A DNA stretch of 44,624 nt from Stenotrophomonas sp. PS02298 (GCF_029959445.1 NZ_JASCOR010000017.1:1-44624), one strand, 5' to 3'. Numbered from the stretch's first letter, positions 9,145 to 17,197 are shown. Notes: a model not told the origin generated them from the letters alone. Translations and numbers: made by a program.

Positions 9145-10128
9145 ATGAAGTCGTCCCCGTCCCTCCCGCAGGCATTGCGCAGCGTGCCGCTGCGTACCAT
9201 TGCTCCGGTCACCACGCTGGCCTTGTTGTTCTTCGCGATCTGGCTCTGGTTTGATGGGCAACGCATTGCTGCCGGAGTCAGCTGCCTGTTGTCGGCGATG
9301 GCCTTGCTGGCCAGCGTGTGGATACATCAGCGCAAGCCCCGGTTGGAACTGGGCGGCGTAGTGCTATGTGTGGCGACGGTGGGCGGCTGCCTGCTCTCCG
9401 CCCGGCAGTTGGGCAACGACGCTTTGCCGTGGTCCTACCTGGCCTTGATGTCGAATTTCTTCATCGTCCGCAACCAGATCGCCACCCCGCTCAACCTGAT
9501 GCTGGTTGCCGGCCTGTTGCTGATGCCAGACCTGCTGCTGGGGCATGCTTCGCAGTTGCAGGCACTGATCGTCATCGTGCTGGTGTTCGGTTTTGGCTAC
9601 CACTTCTCCCATCGCCTGCAAGGCGACCGCACGCGACTGGAAATGTTGGCATCGCTGGATGCACTGACCGGCGTGCCCAACCGGCGCGCGTTGGAAAAAT
9701 CATTGCAGGCGCATATCGATGGCGTCCGCGATGAACGCTACCGGCAAGGCCTGGTGGTGATCGACATCGACAACTTCAAGGCGGTCAATGATCACTACGG
9801 CCATGGCGCCGGCGATACCGCCCTGTCCGATCTGGCTGCGATCCTGCGCTTTGAACTGCGCGCTAACGACCAGGTATTTCGTTTTGGCGGCGAGGAGTTC
9901 GTGATTCTTGCCGATACCGGTAGCCATGAGGCGTTGCTCCGGTTCACCGAGCGCCTGCGCAAGGCGGTGTATGAATCGCTGCGTGGTCCAGGGGGGCGCA
10001 TCACAATCTCGATAGGAGCAGCGATGTATGCCGGTGAGCAGCGCTGGCAGGATTGGTTCGCGCGCGCCGATGCCGCCTTGTATGAAGCCAAGGGCAAGGG
10101 CCGCAACAGCGTGGTGGTGAAAGAGTAG
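9145..10128 (+). CDS. membrane-bound diguanylate cyclase (GGDEF)
   Basis: It makes cyclic di-GMP from two GTP. The 327-residue protein has an N-terminal membrane region of about five or six helices (residues 19-150) of no family I can name. The GGDEF domain follows, beginning SLDALTGVPNRRALE. The active-site motif is GGEEF at residues 248-252, and a product-inhibition I-site RAND is at 239-242, exactly five residues before it, so it should be active and feedback-controlled. The ATG at 9145 is preferred because GGAAAG at 9134-9139 is five bases upstream; ATGs at 9088 and 9127 also exist. It is divergent from lexA. Confidence 0.92.
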   Translation: MKSSPSLPQALRSVPLRTIAPVTTLALLFFAIWLWFDGQRIAAGVSCLLSAMALLASVWIHQRKPRLELGGVVLCVATVGGCLLSARQLGNDALPWSYLALMSNFFIVRNQIATPLNLMLVAGLLLMPDLLLGHASQLQALIVIVLVFGFGYHFSHRLQGDRTRLEMLASLDALTGVPNRRALEKSLQAHIDGVRDERYRQGLVVIDIDNFKAVNDHYGHGAGDTALSDLAAILRFELRANDQVFRFGGEEFVILADTGSHEALLRFTERLRKAVYESLRGPGGRITISIGAAMYAGEQRWQDWFARADAALYEAKGKGRNSVVVKE

Positions 10129-10176
10129 CTTTGGCTTTGGTTTTTGGTTTTGGTTTTGGTTTTGGCTTTGGCTCTG
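10129..10176 (+). repeat. TTTTGG/CTTTGG hexamer array
   Basis: Directly after the cyclase stop come about eight imperfect copies of a hexamer alternating CTTTGG and TTTTGG. The strand is strongly biased to T and G. It forms the left edge of a larger mosaic that ends with an A/C-rich array on the same strand at 10349-10496. No gene is supported here. Confidence 0.8.
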
Positions 10177-10178
10177 CC

Positions 10179-10225
10179 CCCTCCCTTGCGCCGCAGGCGT
10201 AGGGGAGGGTTGGAGAGGGGTAGCT
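10179..10225 (+). repeat. left arm of 47-bp inverted repeat
   Basis: This arm begins CCCTCCCTTGCGCCG and ends GAGGGGTAGCT. Its reverse complement recurs at 10497-10543 with 43 of 47 positions identical. The arm contains its own short palindromic centre around the GCGCCGCAGGCG segment. The pair could fold a transcript of the intergenic region into a roughly 365-base stem-loop. Confidence 0.85.
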
Positions 10226-10299
10226 TTCGCTTTGCTTTTGCCCTTGCCTCCGCAGTGCGCGCAATGGACTTTCCGCGAGCCAGAGCAAAAGCAAAAACC

Positions 10300-10347
10300 C
10301 CCTCATCCGGTGCTGCGCACCACCTTCTCCCGCAAGCGGGAGAAGGG
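10300..10347 (+). repeat. CCCTCATCCG/CTTCTCCC palindromic intergenic repeat
   Basis: The element starts CCCTCATCCGG, contains a GTGCTGCGCAC palindrome and ends with the hairpin CTTCTCCCGC-AA-GCGGGAGAAG. Related copies lie at 24942-24986 and 36731-36780 in the opposite orientation. It is a dispersed, non-coding, REP-like sequence. Confidence 0.8.
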
Positions 10348-10348
10348 A

Positions 10349-10496
10349 GCAAAAGCTGCAGCCAGAGCAAGCGCAAAACCACAGCTAAGCCAAAGCCAAA
10401 AGCCACGGCAGAGCCAAAACAACAACAGCGACAAGAACAGCAGCAACAGCAACAGCCGAAGCAACAGCCGAAGCAACAAGCCAAAGCAACGGCCGG
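10349..10496 (+). repeat. A/C/G-rich degenerate array (AAGCCA / CAACAG units)
   Basis: This stretch lacks T almost entirely and consists of degenerate units such as AAAGCC, AACAGC and GAAGCA. It is roughly complementary in base bias to the TTTTGG array at 10129-10176. Frames through it translate as Lys/Gln/Ala repeats, but no gene signal is seen. Confidence 0.65.
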
Positions 10497-10543
10497 AGCT
10501 ACCCCTCCCCAGCCCTCCCCTGCGCCTACGGCGCAAGGGAGGG
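10497..10543 (-). repeat. right arm of 47-bp inverted repeat
   Basis: Reverse-complement partner of 10179-10225, with four differences over 47 bases. It starts AGCTACCCCTCCCC and ends just before the terminator hairpin of the lipoprotein gene. Confidence 0.85.
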
Positions 10544-10545
10544 TG

Positions 10546-10573
10546 TAAAAAGGGCCGCTTGCGCGGCCCTTTC
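10546..10573 (-). terminator. Rho-independent terminator of the OmpA-family lipoprotein gene
   Basis: An eight-base-pair stem AGGGCCGC/GCGGCCCT (10551-10558 with 10563-10570, loop TTGC) is followed on the minus strand by a run of five T. It lies 27 bases beyond the lipoprotein stop. A shorter T run on the plus strand means it may also stop transcription from the cyclase side. Confidence 0.8.
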
Positions 10574-10599
10574 TGTACAACATCAAGCAACTGCTTCGA

Positions 10600-11298
10600 T
10601 CACGAACGCAGCGGGATCACGCGGATCTCGACGCGGCGGTTCTGCGCGCGACCTGCATCGGTGCTGTTGTCGGCGATCGGATAGGCCTTGCCTGCGCCAA
10701 GGGTTTCAATGCGCTCGCGTTGCACGCCCTGCGCAGTCAGGTATGCCGCCACCGCATCCGCACGCTCCTTGGAAATGCGGTTGTTCACCGCATCGGTGCC
10801 GATGCTGTCGGTGTGACCGACCACTTCGATCATGGTCTGGTTGTACTCGCTCAAGGTGCTGGCAACGCCATTGAGCGCACCGTAGAACTGCGGCTTCAGC
10901 GTGGTCTTGTTGAAGTCGAAGGTGATGCCGTCAGGCAGGCTCAAGGTGATGTTGTCGCCATCGCGCTGCACGTCGATACCGGTATTGGCTGTGCGCTCAC
11001 GCAGCGCACGCTCCTGACGGTCCTGGTAGTTGCCGACCGCAGCACCGCCGAGTGCGCCGATACCGGCACCGACCATTGCGCGCTGGCGACGTTCGGTGGC
11101 GTTGCCGCCGCTGAGCAGGCCTGCAGCAACACCGATGGCCGAGCCGATCAACGCGCCCTTGCCGGTCTTGTTCTGCTGCTGGGTCTGATTGCCGTACTGG
11201 TCCTGCTGCACATACGAGCCACCGGTAGCACAGGCCGAGAGGACGGCTGCCGCCACCAAGCCAATGGAAAGATTACGAACAACAGTAAGGGTGGTCAT
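10600..11298 (-). CDS. OmpA-family glycine-zipper lipoprotein
   Basis: This is probably an outer-membrane lipoprotein that binds peptidoglycan. The 232-residue protein has a lipoprotein signal ending LSAC, with the lipid-modified Cys at residue 23. A glycine-zipper region follows at about 45-95 (GALIGSAIGVAAGLLSGG, VGAGIGALGGAAVG). The C-terminal OmpA domain (about 125-232) has the peptidoglycan-binding pattern GHTDSIGTDAVNNRISKERA. The ATG at 11298 has AGGAGA six bases upstream, so a longer reading is unlikely. It resembles YiaD/YfiB-type lipoproteins; YfiB works with a diguanylate cyclase in Pseudomonas, but here the cyclase next door is convergent, so a link is speculative. Confidence 0.92.
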   Translation of the reverse strand: MTTLTVVRNLSIGLVAAAVLSACATGGSYVQQDQYGNQTQQQNKTGKGALIGSAIGVAAGLLSGGNATERRQRAMVGAGIGALGGAAVGNYQDRQERALRERTANTGIDVQRDGDNITLSLPDGITFDFNKTTLKPQFYGALNGVASTLSEYNQTMIEVVGHTDSIGTDAVNNRISKERADAVAAYLTAQGVQRERIETLGAGKAYPIADNSTDAGRAQNRRVEIRVIPLRS

Positions 11299-11435
11299 CT
11301 GAGTCTCCTGATAGGCCGGACTGGCCAGCGTGGATTTGCCGGGCAAGCATAAACACCGCGATGCACTACCTGCGTGATCCTCAACCTTCGTCACAGGTGT
11401 CCATTCATCTAACTGTCTTGAACGTTAAGCCAGTG

Positions 11436-12845
11436 TCAGCGACAGCGCTGGTACGCAGCCAAGGCCTCGTCCCGGCCCTTGGCAAGGTCCACCAGGGGCT
11501 GGGTCGGGTAGCTCGGCGCAAGCTCCGCCAGCAGCTGCGGGAACTGCCAGGGCGCAAACCGTGCTTTCGGCGGCAGCGCGGCCAGCTCCGGTACCCAGCG
11601 ACTGATATAGCGCGCATTGGGATCGAACTTCTGCGCCTGCGTCACCGGATTGAACACGCGGAAATACGGCGCAGCATCCGCGCCGGTGCCGGCGATCCAT
11701 TGCCAGCCCATGCTGTTGTTTGCAAGATCGGCATCCACCAGGGTGTCCCAGAACCAACGGGCACCTTCCTTCCAGTGCATGCGCATGTGCTTGCACAGAA
11801 AACTGCCCACCAGCATCCGCACGCGGTTATGCATGTAGCCGGTCGCCCACAATTCGCGCATGCCTGCATCGACGATGGGAATACCGGTGCGGCCCTGTTG
11901 CCAGGCCGCCAGCATCTCCGGCTGCGCCGGTTCCCAGGCAAAACGCTCGAAGCGAGGATTGAGGTTGGTGTCACTGGTCTGCGGGAAGTGGTGCAGCAGA
12001 TGCCAGGAGAACTCGCGCCAACCCAGCTGGCGGATATAGCCATCGATATCCGCATCACGGCCAGCGCTGCGCATGCCTTCCAGCGTATGGGCGATACGCC
12101 ACGGCGCGATCTCGCCGAAATGCAGGTGTGGCGACAACAGCGACGTACCCGTGCGATCCGGCAGATCACGCTGCTCGCGGTAGCCATTGAGCGCACCGTC
12201 GGCGAATACCTCCAGCGCTTCCTGTGCCCCTGCTTCACCGGGCTGCCAGTGCTCCCAGAAACCTGCATCCCAATCCAGACGCGGTTTCAGCCCAAGCGCC
12301 TGCAAGGACAGACCCGACTGTTTCACCGGACTCAGCGTGCGCGGCGCTTCGGACAGTTCCGGCAGACGCCAACGGGTCAGCGCGTTGCGCCAGAACGGCG
12401 TGAACACCTTGTACGGGCCACCTTGCAGCGTGGCCAGTTCCCAAGGTTCAAACAGCAGGTAGCCGTTATGGCTTTCCACCTGCAGTCCCTGCTCGCGCAG
12501 GCCACGCTTGATGGCTGCGTCACGCGGCTGCGTGGCAGGTTCGTACTTGCGATTCCAGTAGACCGCTACCGCGCCGCTTTCAGCAATCAACGCCTGCAGC
12601 TGCGCCATGCTGTCGCCGCTGCGCAGCAGCAAGGCCGAGCCGATGGCGCGCAACTGCGCGTCGAGCTGCTGCAGCGAATGATGCAGCCATGCGTCGGAAG
12701 CCGCTCCGGGCACCCATGCGCCCTCCTCCTGCGGCGCATGGATGTAGACCGGCACGATCTCATGACCGGCTTCAATCGCGGCCTGCAACGCCGGGTTGTC
12801 ACGCAGCCGCAGATCGCGGCGGAACCAGACAATGGCGGTGGACAT
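11436..12845 (-). CDS. phrB: deoxyribodipyrimidine photolyase (class I CPD photolyase)
   Basis: It uses FADH- and blue light to split cyclobutane pyrimidine dimers. The 469-residue length is standard. The N-terminal antenna-binding domain starts AIVWFRRDLRLRDNPAL. The FAD-binding C-terminal half includes TSLLSPHLHFGEIAPW, LGWREFSWHLLHHFP and MGWQWIAGTGADAAPYFR, which carries conserved flavin-domain tryptophans. The ATG follows the dnaB stop by 14 bases with a GGGAG ribosome site, so it is probably transcribed with dnaB. The deep identity to class I photolyases argues against a cryptochrome-only role. Confidence 0.95.
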   Translation of the reverse strand: MSTAIVWFRRDLRLRDNPALQAAIEAGHEIVPVYIHAPQEEGAWVPGAASDAWLHHSLQQLDAQLRAIGSALLLRSGDSMAQLQALIAESGAVAVYWNRKYEPATQPRDAAIKRGLREQGLQVESHNGYLLFEPWELATLQGGPYKVFTPFWRNALTRWRLPELSEAPRTLSPVKQSGLSLQALGLKPRLDWDAGFWEHWQPGEAGAQEALEVFADGALNGYREQRDLPDRTGTSLLSPHLHFGEIAPWRIAHTLEGMRSAGRDADIDGYIRQLGWREFSWHLLHHFPQTSDTNLNPRFERFAWEPAQPEMLAAWQQGRTGIPIVDAGMRELWATGYMHNRVRMLVGSFLCKHMRMHWKEGARWFWDTLVDADLANNSMGWQWIAGTGADAAPYFRVFNPVTQAQKFDPNARYISRWVPELAALPPKARFAPWQFPQLLAELAPSYPTQPLVDLAKGRDEALAAYQRCR

Positions 12846-12859
12846 GCAGCAGCTCCCGC

Positions 12860-14290
12860 TTACTCGAATGAACCGACCGAATCGTGGCTCAGGTTGTCAA
12901 AGCGGGTGTACTCGCCGAAGAACTTCAATTTGCACGAACCGGTGGGGCCACCACGGTGCTTGCCGATGATGATCTCGGCCAGGCCCTTGTCCGGCGAATT
13001 TTCCTTGTTGTAGTAATCGTCGCGGTAGATGAAGACGATCATGTCCGCATCCTGCTCGATAGCGCCGGATTCGCGAAGGTCAGCCATCACCGGGCGCTTG
13101 TCGGTACGGGTTTCCAAGGAGCGGTTGAGCTGTGACAGCGCGATCACCGGCACGTGCAACTCCTTGGCCAGGCCCTTGAGCGAACGCGAGATTTCCGAGA
13201 TTTCGGTGGCACGGTTCTCGCTGTTGCCCGGCACGCTCATCAGCTGCAGGTAGTCGATCACGATCAGGCCCAGGTCGTGCTCGCGCTTGAGCCGGCGGCA
13301 CTTGGAACGCAGCACTTCCGGCGACACGCCAGGCGTATCGTCGATGAAGATCTTGGTTTCCTTCAGCATGCGGATGGCGCCGGTGACGCGGCTCCAGTCC
13401 TCGTCCTCAAGCTGGCCGGTACGCAGGCGCTGCGCATTGATGCGGCCGTTGGACGAGATCAGGCGCATCGCGAGCTGCGATGCGGACATTTCCATCGAGA
13501 ATACCGCCACGCCCTTCTTCGACTTGATTGCCGCGTACTCGGCGATGTTCAAGGCGAAGGTGGTCTTGCCCATGGCCGGACGCGCGGCAAGGATGATCAG
13601 ATCGGTCGGCTGCAGGCCGGCCGTCATCGCGTCGAAATCGTTGTAACCGGTCGGCAGGCCGGTGATGTTGCCGCCATTCTCGAAGCGGTTGCGCAGTTCC
13701 TCGAAGGCATCCTTCAATGCGCCAGGCATCGCCACGAAGTCGGTACGCCCGCGCGCGCCCTGTTCGGCGATTGCGAAGACCGACTTCTCGGCGGTCTGCA
13801 GCAGTTCGGCGCTGTCCCGGCCTTCGGGCTGGAAACCGTCATTGACGATATCGGTGCCGACCTGGATCAGCTGCCGCAGCACAGCCTTGTCGCGCACGAT
13901 CTCGGCATAGGCGCCGATATTGGCGGCCGACGGCGTGGTGCTGGCCAGTTCGATCAGGTAGGCGCCGTCGCCGACCATGTCCAGCTTGCCCTGCGACTCG
14001 AACCATTCACCCAGGGTCACCGCATCGAACGGACGATCACGCTCTGACAGCTCGCGGATCGCGCGGTAGATCAGCTGGTGGTCGCGCCGGTAGAAGTCCT
14101 TGTCGGTCAGCGCCTCGTTGACCCGGTCATAGGCCTCGGGTGCCAGCATCAGGCCACCCAGCACAGCCTGCTCGGCTTCTACCGAATGAGGAGGTACACG
14201 CAAGGCATCGATGCGCTGCTCGCTGCGATCGGAGCGGTCATTGCGGTCACCGCGATCGCGGTCGGAACGGAAACCAGTACGGGCGGACAT
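12860..14290 (-). CDS. dnaB: replicative DNA helicase DnaB
   Basis: DnaB is the hexameric helicase that unwinds DNA ahead of the replisome. The 476-residue protein has the N-terminal helical domain (about 30-130, PPHSVEAEQAVLGGLML). The RecA-like ATPase core has Walker A ARPAMGKTTFALNIA near residues 236-250 and Walker B LIVIDYLQLM. The MSARTG start at 14290 gives the normal length; further upstream the frame is open but not DnaB-like. Residues 8-26 are a run rich in Arg-Asp pairs, an unusual charged tail. An inverted pair of DnaA-box-like sites lies 75-93 bases upstream. Confidence 0.97.
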   Translation of the reverse strand: MSARTGFRSDRDRGDRNDRSDRSEQRIDALRVPPHSVEAEQAVLGGLMLAPEAYDRVNEALTDKDFYRRDHQLIYRAIRELSERDRPFDAVTLGEWFESQGKLDMVGDGAYLIELASTTPSAANIGAYAEIVRDKAVLRQLIQVGTDIVNDGFQPEGRDSAELLQTAEKSVFAIAEQGARGRTDFVAMPGALKDAFEELRNRFENGGNITGLPTGYNDFDAMTAGLQPTDLIILAARPAMGKTTFALNIAEYAAIKSKKGVAVFSMEMSASQLAMRLISSNGRINAQRLRTGQLEDEDWSRVTGAIRMLKETKIFIDDTPGVSPEVLRSKCRRLKREHDLGLIVIDYLQLMSVPGNSENRATEISEISRSLKGLAKELHVPVIALSQLNRSLETRTDKRPVMADLRESGAIEQDADMIVFIYRDDYYNKENSPDKGLAEIIIGKHRGGPTGSCKLKFFGEYTRFDNLSHDSVGSFE

Positions 14291-14328
14291 GAAAAGCGTT
14301 ATTCCTGCAATAAGGCCGTGCGGCCATG

Positions 14329-14347
14329 GTAGGTGGGCATTGCCCAC
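14329..14347 (+). repeat. GTAG-headed palindrome (SMAG-like REP)
   Basis: GTAG is followed by GTGGGC-ATT-GCCCAC, a six-base-pair hairpin in the dnaB upstream region. The GTAG head plus hairpin is the signature of the SMAG family of Stenotrophomonas maltophilia. It matches the layout of the elements near 20731 and 20926. Confidence 0.6.
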
Positions 14348-14364
14348 CGGGATACGTACAAGTC

Positions 14365-14383
14365 TGTGGATAACCTGTCCACA
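14365..14383. promoter_or_regulatory. inverted pair of DnaA-box-like sites upstream of dnaB
   Basis: TGTGGATAA at 14365-14373 is the exact complement of the DnaA box TTATCCACA. One base later CTGTCCACA (14375-14383) matches the same consensus at 7 of 9 positions in the other orientation, giving the near-palindrome TGTGGATAACCTGTCCACA. Its place 75-93 bases ahead of dnaB suggests DnaA-linked control of helicase expression; that role is inference. Confidence 0.5.
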
Positions 14384-14420
14384 ACCCAAGCCTGCATGGG
14401 CTGGGGGTTGGGCTGGCATA

Positions 14421-14458
14421 CAGAAACAAGCACCCGACGCCATTGCAGCGCCGGGTGC
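14421..14458 (-). terminator. terminator of the FMN reductase gene
   Basis: An 11-base stem (14430-14440 with 14448-14458, one mismatch, loop CATTGCA) lies about 50 bases beyond the reductase stop. On the minus strand it is followed by TTGTTTCTG, a short T-rich tract. Confidence 0.6.
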
Positions 14459-14506
14459 GGATTATCGCATGGGCAGCATCTGCACCGCCCTGCCGACGGG
14501 GTACCC

Positions 14507-15064
14507 TCAGGCCCGGTGCTGGCGCTCGATCCAGGCCAGGAACTTGTCGACAAAGCCCTGCAGGAACTGGCGTGTGCCATCGTTGCTGATACTGCCATCG
14601 GCTTCGATCAGCCCGTCCTTGAAGTGCAGGAAGGCCTCCGGCTGCGGCATCACCGCCAGATCGACGAACACCAGCACATTGCGCAGGTGCTGCTGGGCCA
14701 GGGCGCTGCCGATGGCACCGATGGAGGTGCCGACCACCGCTGCCGGTTTGCCGACAAAGGCGTTGTCGCCGTATGGGCGCGAGGCAGTATCGATGGCGTT
14801 CTTCAGCACGCCGGGAATCGAACGGTTGTATTCAGGGGTGACGAACAGCACCGCATCGGCGGCACGCACCTGGTTCTTCATGCGCGTACCCTGCGCCGGG
14901 AACTGGCTATCGTGGTCCTGGTTGTACAGCGGGATGTCACCGATCTGTATGTACTCAAACTTGACCCGGTCGCCGGCCAGCCTCTCCAACGCCAGTGCCA
15001 GCCGCCGATTGATGGATTCCTTACGCAGACTGCCGACGAAAACCGCAATTTTGTATTGGCTCAT
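14507..15064 (-). CDS. NADPH-dependent FMN reductase family protein
   Basis: This is a flavodoxin-fold oxidoreductase that uses FMN and NAD(P)H to reduce quinones, azo compounds or metals. The 185-residue product has the FMN phosphate-binding loop VGSLRKESINRRLA near residues 10-23 and the family motif TPEYNRSIPGVLKNAIDTAS. The ATG at 15064 has GAGG five bases upstream and gives the usual length. It is close to the ChrR/YieF type (chromate or quinone reductase), but substrate cannot be read from sequence. It stands alone, with a terminator after it and about 100 bases to the EcsC-family stop. Confidence 0.88.
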   Translation of the reverse strand: MSQYKIAVFVGSLRKESINRRLALALERLAGDRVKFEYIQIGDIPLYNQDHDSQFPAQGTRMKNQVRAADAVLFVTPEYNRSIPGVLKNAIDTASRPYGDNAFVGKPAAVVGTSIGAIGSALAQQHLRNVLVFVDLAVMPQPEAFLHFKDGLIEADGSISNDGTRQFLQGFVDKFLAWIERQHRA

Positions 15065-15166
15065 GACAACCTCGCTCCGCAAGAAGGCCACAGCTTAGCC
15101 AGAATGTGCTTCGCAACAGGTGAAGGCAACGCATGTACACCTACCCTGCGTTGGCTACGCGCACCA

Positions 15167-16021
15167 TCAAAGACGCAGGCGGCCGGTAATCCCGCCGTAG
15201 GCCAGCTTCACCGTATCGAAGCCATACTTGGACTCCAGCCGCTTGATGATGAAATGCCCGCGTGCCATGTCCTGGTAGTAAGCGGTGAACATGGTGTTCA
15301 AGGTCGCGCCAGCCACCGCACCGATCACCGGTACCGCCTGCGCGACAAACTTCTCCGATACCACCACACCGAAGCGGGCGGCGATCTTCTCGACGATCCT
15401 GGCCAGCCACTTGCCGGCTTCCTTCGGGCCCAACCCGAGCAGCACGCCGTGGCTGCCGCTGATCGCAGTACCGGCCAACTCCGCCGACAGGTGCCGCATC
15501 ACCTCGGTGGTGAAGCCACGCGCCAGGTAGTAGCCGGTCTCGCTGGCATCGTCCTGGCCGGAATTGCCACCCAACGCAAACACTTCCAGACAGGCCTGGC
15601 GGGTCGCCATCTCGTTCAGATCGAAACCTTCACTGCGAGCGACATCGGCCACCGCGCGCATGATGATGGTGGTCGACAGCGGCAATTCGATTGCCAGCGC
15701 CGGCAGGCCGCCCGCCCCTCCCAGCGCACCGGACGCTGCCGCCGCCAGCTTGTGCAGGCGCGGCGATGCCGGCTTGCCGGGCTGTTTGTCGTCCATCGTC
15801 CACAGTGCCGTCTGCGCAGCCTTGTACAAGGCTGCCTCGGTGACACCCTGGATGCGCGAAGACACCGCATTGGGCAGCTTGCGCACCGCGAACTCCAAGG
15901 GCCCGCCGATCAGGTTGGCCATCTTGGCGGTGAGCGTGGGCGACTCGAGCAAGCCTACCGCACGCTCCAGATCGGCCAGATCCTGCGCGTTGTCATGCAG
16001 ACGCAGAGCAAGCTCGTTCAT
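15167..16021 (-). CDS. EcsC-family protein
   Basis: The 284-residue protein matches the EcsC family, named after a Bacillus protein in an ABC-transporter operon; its biochemical function is not established. Typical features are the hydrophobic Gly/Ala-rich centre (AAAASGALGGAGGLPALAIELPL cut by conserved polar residues), the segment VPVIGAVAGATLNTMFTAYY and the near-terminal QDMARGHFIIKRLE. It may associate with the membrane through the hydrophobic stretches at about residues 95-120 and 225-250. It starts only five bases after the orn stop, so the two are likely co-transcribed. Confidence 0.82.
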   Translation of the reverse strand: MNELALRLHDNAQDLADLERAVGLLESPTLTAKMANLIGGPLEFAVRKLPNAVSSRIQGVTEAALYKAAQTALWTMDDKQPGKPASPRLHKLAAAASGALGGAGGLPALAIELPLSTTIIMRAVADVARSEGFDLNEMATRQACLEVFALGGNSGQDDASETGYYLARGFTTEVMRHLSAELAGTAISGSHGVLLGLGPKEAGKWLARIVEKIAARFGVVVSEKFVAQAVPVIGAVAGATLNTMFTAYYQDMARGHFIIKRLESKYGFDTVKLAYGGITGRLRL

Positions 16022-16026
16022 CTGAT

Positions 16027-16602
16027 TCAGCCTGCTTCCGGCAAACCCGCCAGCACGCCCATGAACTTCCGGTAGTGGCGCAGCTCGGCAATGGAATCAT
16101 GCACATCACTCAGCGCGGTGTGGCTGGAGGTCTTGGTGACCCCAGCCGCCACTGCTGGCGACCAGCGCTTGGCCAGTTCCTTGATGGTGGAGACATCCAG
16201 GTTGCGGTAATGGAAGTACTTCTCCAGCCGCGGCATCTGCCGGTGCAGGAAGCGCCGGTCCTGGCAGATCGAATTGCCGCACATCGGCGAGGCGCCGGCC
16301 TTGATCCAGTCCTGCAGGAAGGCAATGGTCCTGGCTTCGGCCTGGCCAACCGTGGTGGTGCTGTCCAGCACCCGCTGCCACAGGCCGGAGCGCTGGTGCT
16401 GGTTGCGGTTCCATTCGTCCATCGCTTCCAGCGTGGCGAGGGAATGGTGGATGGCGAACTCAGGGCCTTCGGCCAACACATTGAGTTGACCGTCGGTGAC
16501 GACGGTTGCGATCTCGATGATGGAATCGTTGTCCGTATCCAGACCGGTCATCTCCAGATCAATCCAGATCAACCGATCATTGCCCGCGCTGTTGTCCGCC
16601 AT
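16027..16602 (-). CDS. orn: oligoribonuclease
   Basis: Orn is a 3'-5' exonuclease that degrades RNA dinucleotides, including pGpG from cyclic di-GMP breakdown. The 191-residue protein has the DEDDh motifs: [10 protein letters not shown] (D15, E17), the second-motif Asp in [10 protein letters not shown], and [13 protein letters not shown] with the catalytic His and final Asp. The ATG at 16602 has GAGG six bases upstream, so a 4-residue longer reading is less likely. Two diguanylate cyclases lie in the same window, so Orn would finish turnover of the signal they make. Confidence 0.96.
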   Translation of the reverse strand: MADNSAGNDRLIWIDLEMTGLDTDNDSIIEIATVVTDGQLNVLAEGPEFAIHHSLATLEAMDEWNRNQHQRSGLWQRVLDSTTTVGQAEARTIAFLQDWIKAGASPMCGNSICQDRRFLHRQMPRLEKYFHYRNLDVSTIKELAKRWSPAVAAGVTKTSSHTALSDVHDSIAELRHYRKFMGVLAGLPEAG

Positions 16603-16693
16603 GTGCTGCCTCATGCTTGGGGCCGGCGGTCAGGCGCCGCGCGGCCGGAATATCGAAGCGCACATGATACCCCTGCCCACGGTAGGGGCTGCG

Positions 16694-17197
16694 TCAAAGA
16701 TCGCCAGGGGTCAGCAGCGGGCGCCCGCGCTTGGCCCGGAAATAATTGGTCAGGCGCAGGCTGGCCTCCTGTGCCAGCACCCCACCCTGCACCTGCACGC
16801 GGTGGTTGTGGCGTGGGTCGGCAAGCAGGTCGAATACGCTGCCGCAGGCGCCGGTCTTGGGATCGGTGGCGGCAAACACCACGCGCGCGATGCGCGCATG
16901 CACCAAGGCCATCGCGCACATCGCGCAGGGCTCCAGTGTCACGTACAAGGTGCTGCCGATCAGACGGTGATTGCCCAGCGCCTTGCCGGCGTGGCGCATG
17001 GCCACGATTTCGGCATGCGCGCTGGGGTCATGGTTGGCGATATTGAGGTTCCAGCCCTCGCCCAGCAACGCGCCATCGGCGCTTACCAATACCGCGCCAA
17101 CCGGGATTTCATCGAACTCGCGCTGCGCACGATCGGCAAGCGCCAGCGCGTGGCGCATCCACTGTTCGTCGTTGAGGGCTGGATCAATCTGGGACAT
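16694..17197 (-). CDS. tadA: tRNA-specific adenosine deaminase TadA
   Basis: TadA converts A34 to inosine in tRNA-Arg(ACG) and is essential. The 167-residue protein has the zinc and proton-shuttle motif SAHAEIVAM (H61, E63) and PCAMC (C91, C94). The ATG at 17197 gives the usual N-terminus; a TTG ten codons earlier is unlikely to be used. No strong ribosome site is seen. The gene stands about 90 bases upstream of orn in the same direction. Confidence 0.96.
   Translation of the reverse strand: MSQIDPALNDEQWMRHALALADRAQREFDEIPVGAVLVSADGALLGEGWNLNIANHDPSAHAEIVAMRHAGKALGNHRLIGSTLYVTLEPCAMCAMALVHARIARVVFAATDPKTGACGSVFDLLADPRHNHRVQVQGGVLAQEASLRLTNYFRAKRGRPLLTPGDL

Noticed and set aside
10144-10548. 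134-codon frame through the repeat mosaic
   Set aside because: Translates to Leu/Arg and Lys/Gln runs that come directly from hexamers and palindromes; no ribosome site and no family.
11361-13013. 550-codon frame antisense to the photolyase
   Set aside because: Opposite a full-length conserved enzyme; no domain of its own.
14333-16075. 580-codon frame antisense to the FMN reductase and EcsC-family genes
   Set aside because: Covers two genes in opposite direction and reads through a terminator; composition is shadow-like.
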